Assembly: GCA_022767345.1 (NCBI GenBank)
Contig: JALEOD010000010.1
Location: forward strand, 27,545-91,544
Source: Emergencia sp.
GTDB lineage: Bacteria > Bacillota > Clostridia > Peptostreptococcales > Anaerovoracaceae
Direction of reading: 5' to 3'
Length of the DNA: 64,000 nt
A program made the position numbers and the translations under genes. How positions within the stretch are numbered: the stretch's first letter is position 1; each line of letters begins with the position of its first letter. Positions 61,223 to 64,000 of the stretch are shown here, in pieces. The notes under the pieces were generated by a model. The model had not been told where the DNA came from, searched no databases, and saw nothing but the letters and a program-made list of their open reading frames with translations.

Positions 61223-62347
61223 ATGGCAAGAGAATTAAGACGTGAGGAATTGGTAAGCATCGTTTACGGCTCCAGCTTTTACGGCGGTGGAGGCGGCGGC
61301 AGCGCTGAAGAGGGATTGGCGCTGATCGAAGCGATGTACGCAGAAGACCCGAGTGCTTTTATTAAAATGATTGACATCGACGAGATGGAAGACGACCCGA
61401 ATGTAGTATCCACTATGATTGCAGCGCTGGGTTCTCCGGTTGCAACCAAGGGCAGAACTTTTCAGGACGAATCTGTCAACGCTGTAAAGGGCATGAGCGA
61501 AGAGGCAAGATTTCTGGGCAAAGAACTGAAATACGTTTACTCTGGTGAAATGGGCGGCGGAAACACCATGCTTCCTCTTTACGCAGCGTGGAAATGCGGA
61601 CTGCCGATTATCGACACTGACGGAAACGGCCGCGCGGTGCCGGAGCTGAATACAGGACTTCTGCCGGTGCACGGCGTTCCTACAAGCCCGGTAATTCTGG
61701 CAAGCGAAGCCGGTGATACCATCGTCGCAAGAACGGAAGACCCTATGGACGGCGCTGCATGCGAAAAAATCGCAAGATACATGTGTCAGGCATTCAATCA
61801 GGGGATCGGCTTTGCGGCATGGATGATGAATAAGAAGCAGCATCTGGAAGCCTCCGCCCTGGGACAGATGACCCTGGCAATCGAAGTCGGCGATATTCTG
61901 ATGAAAACACCTGCCGCAGAAGCGGTGAATAAGCTGCAGTCCTACTTTGGCGAAAGAAATATCCCGTTCAGCCCGATTGTGGCAGCGGGCACCATCGTGG
62001 ACATAGAGATTGACTCTGCAGGTGGCTTTGATACAGGTGTTACCACTGTTCGCGCAGATAACGGCGAGGAATTTAAAGTGGTATTCCAGAATGAAAACCT
62101 CTACGTGAAAGCAGGCGAAAAGACGCTGGTTACCATTCCGAGCATCATCTCCACTTTGGATTTGAGTGACGAAAAACACGCAGTACCAGTGTCCAACAGT
62201 GAAACCTACGTGGGACAGAAAATTGCGCTGACCGCAGTGAAGGCAGACGACCGCTGGTACGACCTGCCGGAATGCTACGGCTGCTGGAACGAAGTCATGA
62301 TCAGCGCAGATTATAAAGACGCAAAGGCTGAAGTGAAGTTCTGGTAA
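61223..62347 (+). CDS. DUF917 (S-methylthiohydantoin desulfurase-like) protein
   Basis: A 374-residue protein with the DUF917 pattern: SIVYGSSFYGGGGGGSAEEG, a middle YSGEMGGGNTMLPLYAAW and LPIIDTDGNGRAVPEL. These proteins occur with hydantoinase-type genes. I take ATG 61223 with AGAGGTAAG upstream, not the TTG at 61208. It closes the operon that begins with the permease. Together with the PucR regulator this points to use of a hydantoin, purine or pyrimidine derivative. Confidence 0.8.
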   Translation: MARELRREELVSIVYGSSFYGGGGGGSAEEGLALIEAMYAEDPSAFIKMIDIDEMEDDPNVVSTMIAALGSPVATKGRTFQDESVNAVKGMSEEARFLGKELKYVYSGEMGGGNTMLPLYAAWKCGLPIIDTDGNGRAVPELNTGLLPVHGVPTSPVILASEAGDTIVARTEDPMDGAACEKIARYMCQAFNQGIGFAAWMMNKKQHLEASALGQMTLAIEVGDILMKTPAAEAVNKLQSYFGERNIPFSPIVAAGTIVDIEIDSAGGFDTGVTTVRADNGEEFKVVFQNENLYVKAGEKTLVTIPSIISTLDLSDEKHAVPVSNSETYVGQKIALTAVKADDRWYDLPECYGCWNEVMISADYKDAKAEVKFW

Positions 62348-62413
62348 ATAGAGTATAATAAAAAGGGCGGAAGCGAAGCTCTCTGCTGGTAAGACAGTAA
62401 AATCAAATTTCTT

Positions 62414-62449
62414 GGAACAGGCATGACCAAAATCATGCCTGTTCCGCTT
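62414..62449. terminator. Bidirectional terminator at the end of the recombinase remnant
   Basis: GGAACAGGCATGA (62414-62426) and TCATGCCTGTTCC (62433-62445) are perfect 13-base arms around six bases, followed by GCTTTT. The stop codon of the minus-strand recombinase fragment lies in the right arm. Confidence 0.85.
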
Positions 62450-62759
62450 TTAGCAGCTCATCCACGGGAATGTAGCCCACAAGGTCGTACTCGATATGTA
62501 CCTTCTGCCTGCGCTTGCCGCTGGACTTGTCAGGTGCATCCACATAGACCGCCTTGACAAGCTCTCTGAGGGCATATGGGGTCAGCTCCGTGAGGGTGCT
62601 GTTCCTCTTTACCCGCTGAACAAACTGCTCTATATTCTCTGCCTGCTGTTCCTGTTCATGAATTTGCTGTTGCAGACCTTTGACCTCGGCTTTGAGGTCT
62701 TTTCGTTCCTCGGTATAGTTCTTGCTCATCATCGCAAAGCGTTTGGAAAATGTCGCTTG
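62433..62759 (-). pseudogene. C-terminal fragment of a large serine recombinase
   Basis: The frame reads ATFSKRFAMMSKNYTEERKD, a coiled coil (LQQQIHEQEQQAENIEQF), LTELTPYALRELVKAVYVD and HIEYDLVGYIPVDELLK. This is the DUF4368-type end of large serine recombinases found in clostridial mobile elements. It is closed upstream by an in-frame stop at 62760-62762, and no catalytic or recombinase domain lies beyond. It is a dead fragment marking the end of a lost or rearranged element. Confidence 0.8.
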
Positions 62760-62935
62760 CTATCATGAGAAACGGAGAATAGCAAGCAAATCAAGTGGGG
62801 CCCCACTTGAGAAAATCGCCGTGCCTGCCACCTACTGAACTTGCAGAATAGCAAGCACAGCAGGTGTATGTACACTTTGCGATTTTTGCAAAATCCAGTT
62901 TGCTTGCTAACTCCATTTACGGGGTTAGCAAGCAA
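62755..62935. repeat. TAGCAAGCA repeats and palindrome of a decayed mobile element
   Basis: (T)TAGCAAGCA or its complement occurs at 62755 (-), 62778 (+), 62847 (+), 62901 (-) and 62925 (+); the last two form a hairpin (62900-62935). A perfect 20-base palindrome TCAAGTGGGGCCCCACTTGA lies at 62791-62810. Such arrays fit the regulatory or transfer-origin region of an integrative element, but I cannot match them to a named one. The stretch to 63051 holds no gene. Confidence 0.6.
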
Positions 62936-63051
62936 TACACAGCGGTACCCACTCGTGCAAAAACTTGTTGGTCAGCATCCCAAACCCTTTAACAATTTCA
63001 AAGAAATTGGCTACGCTCCTACGGAGCTGAACTATCAATTGAAGATGCAAA

Positions 63052-64000
63052 TTAACCACGGAGAAAATCGGTAATCATATCTTGTGAGGCATCATAGTCA
63101 ATACCAGAATCAAAATCTTCTACTATGGCTTCTAACACTCTTCCTTCATATTGAGTTACACCACGAGAATTCCGCCCCGCCCAATGTTTAATAATTCTTG
63201 TGCCGGACAAGAGTTGTCGATTGAACATTGAACACAGCCGGGTTTGAATTGTCCTGTCTTCATCAATAGCAACGACAAAAACTAAGTACACGCTTTTCTC
63301 TTCAGAGAGAAACGAGAGCAATTTATCAATATTATAGCCTTTCGGGTTACTGGATAAGAACAAAACTTTTGTCTTAATATCCGTTTCCGTAAGATAATGC
63401 TCAAACTCTCGTTCATAGTCGCCCAATTCATCGGCTGTAAAAATTTCTGGGAGAGGTTGTCTTGTATGCAGACAGTTCATTAGGGTTGCTTTCAGATCAT
63501 CTTCAGCAGTAATCAAGTATTCGATGATTCTTCCCCGCAAATTAACGTTGTCAATAAAAGCTGCGATTGCGATTTCTGATTCTACCGCACGAACACGGTC
63601 ATTTAAGTCATCGTTCAAAACCCCGTATTCTACGGAATTCAAAAATGAAATTGCTCGGTCAACGGATTCTCTGATGCATTCAACCTGTAATTCAGTAGGC
63701 ACAAATCTTTTTCCGGTGGGAGCAATATTATTTGTTGCTTCTACCAAACGGTCAAGATTTTCTTCAAAGGTATAGTTTTCGTGAGAATTATACAGAAACT
63801 CAAAGTTTTCAGGAATATTTTCAATGCCTTCAAACTCCCGCATGATGTCACTTCCGTTGAAACTGCCCTTGATGTTATCTCGGCGCAACTCCTGTGAAGA
63901 ATGACTAATCTTCCTAAGGAACGTGGTGTTTGCCAACATCAAATAGTTGCGTGTCGGTGTTACTAAGCAAACTATAAATGGAATACCGTCGTATCTATGG
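63052..64000 (-). CDS. Unrecognised protein, 5' end outside the window
   Basis: The frame is open to the edge: before the first in-window start (63942) it reads RYDGIPFIVCLVTPTRNYL without a stop, so the gene begins beyond 64000. The visible 315 or so residues are soluble, with HSSQELRRDNIKGSFNGSDI, KVLFLSSNPKGYNIDKLL and TRIIKHWAGRNSRGVTQYEG as the most striking parts. I do not recognise the family with confidence; it resembles proteins near restriction-modification genes that I cannot name. It is AT-rich and lies in the mobile-element flank, so it is probably acquired. Confidence 0.6.
   Translation of the reverse strand, partial: HRYDGIPFIVCLVTPTRNYLMLANTTFLRKISHSSQELRRDNIKGSFNGSDIMREFEGIENIPENFEFLYNSHENYTFEENLDRLVEATNNIAPTGKRFVPTELQVECIRESVDRAISFLNSVEYGVLNDDLNDRVRAVESEIAIAAFIDNVNLRGRIIEYLITAEDDLKATLMNCLHTRQPLPEIFTADELGDYEREFEHYLTETDIKTKVLFLSSNPKGYNIDKLLSFLSEEKSVYLVFVVAIDEDRTIQTRLCSMFNRQLLSGTRIIKHWAGRNSRGVTQYEGRVLEAIVEDFDSGIDYDASQDMITDFLRG

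Overview
The window reads as chromosomal DNA of a strictly anaerobic, amino-acid-fermenting member of the Clostridia. Pointers are two glycyl radical enzymes with their activases, a CoA-dependent 2-amino-4-ketopentanoate thiolase (OrtAB), a four-subunit 2-oxoacid:ferredoxin oxidoreductase, a GlmL-type accessory protein beside a B12 enzyme, NhaC-type sodium/proton antiporters, sigma-54 promoters, strong GGAGG ribosome sites and frequent TTG starts. A gut lineage such as Anaerovoracaceae is my guess, not a demonstration. No tRNA, rRNA or CRISPR array was seen.

Layout. 1-6.0 kb: the 3' part of an M28 peptidase, an NhaC antiporter, a repeat-filled gap, then an overlapping sirtuin/surE/DUF2156 operon. 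6.0-7.3 kb: a thiolase behind an operator-like repeat. 7.3-9.2 kb: a scar region with an EamA-transporter tail, a DUF3990-type locus cut short, and the C-terminal part of a D-aminoacylase joined tail to tail with it. 9.4-18.6 kb: an AraC-type regulator followed by a dipeptide-type ABC transporter with a serine hydrolase and an intact D-aminoacylase, probably for peptides with D-residues. 19-20 kb: azlCD.

20.3-35.9 kb is the metabolic core. A sigma-54 activator gene is divergent from glmL and a one-chain B12 enzyme. A proline-racemase-family enzyme and an MFS transporter lie on the minus strand, divergent from a second sigma-54 promoter that drives a glycyl radical activase, its enzyme, ortA, ortB, proC and an aroE-like gene. 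I infer fermentation of hydroxyproline, or a related cyclic or branched amino acid, to 2-amino-4-oxopentanoate and then alanine plus acetyl-CoA.

36-47 kb: an uncharacterised DUF4869/P-loop ATPase pair; a GntR regulator divergent from nhaC with a clear operator; a LysR regulator; a second glycyl radical operon with a small ABM protein and a D-2-hydroxyacid dehydrogenase; and an Rpn-type nuclease. 47-51.4 kb: a half-size EamA transporter behind a terminator-type leader, then a P-loop protein followed by the 2-oxoacid:ferredoxin oxidoreductase operon. 51.5-57 kb: a second copy of the TTGACAAA repeat cluster, then a BlaI/M56 operon that ends in an unusual fusion of a membrane domain to a CCA-adding enzyme, and a ferredoxin/flavodoxin protein. 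57-62.3 kb: a PucR regulator divergent from permease/M29/DUF917 genes. 62.4 kb to the end: a serine-recombinase remnant, palindromes and short repeats of a decayed mobile element, and an unrecognised protein running off the window.
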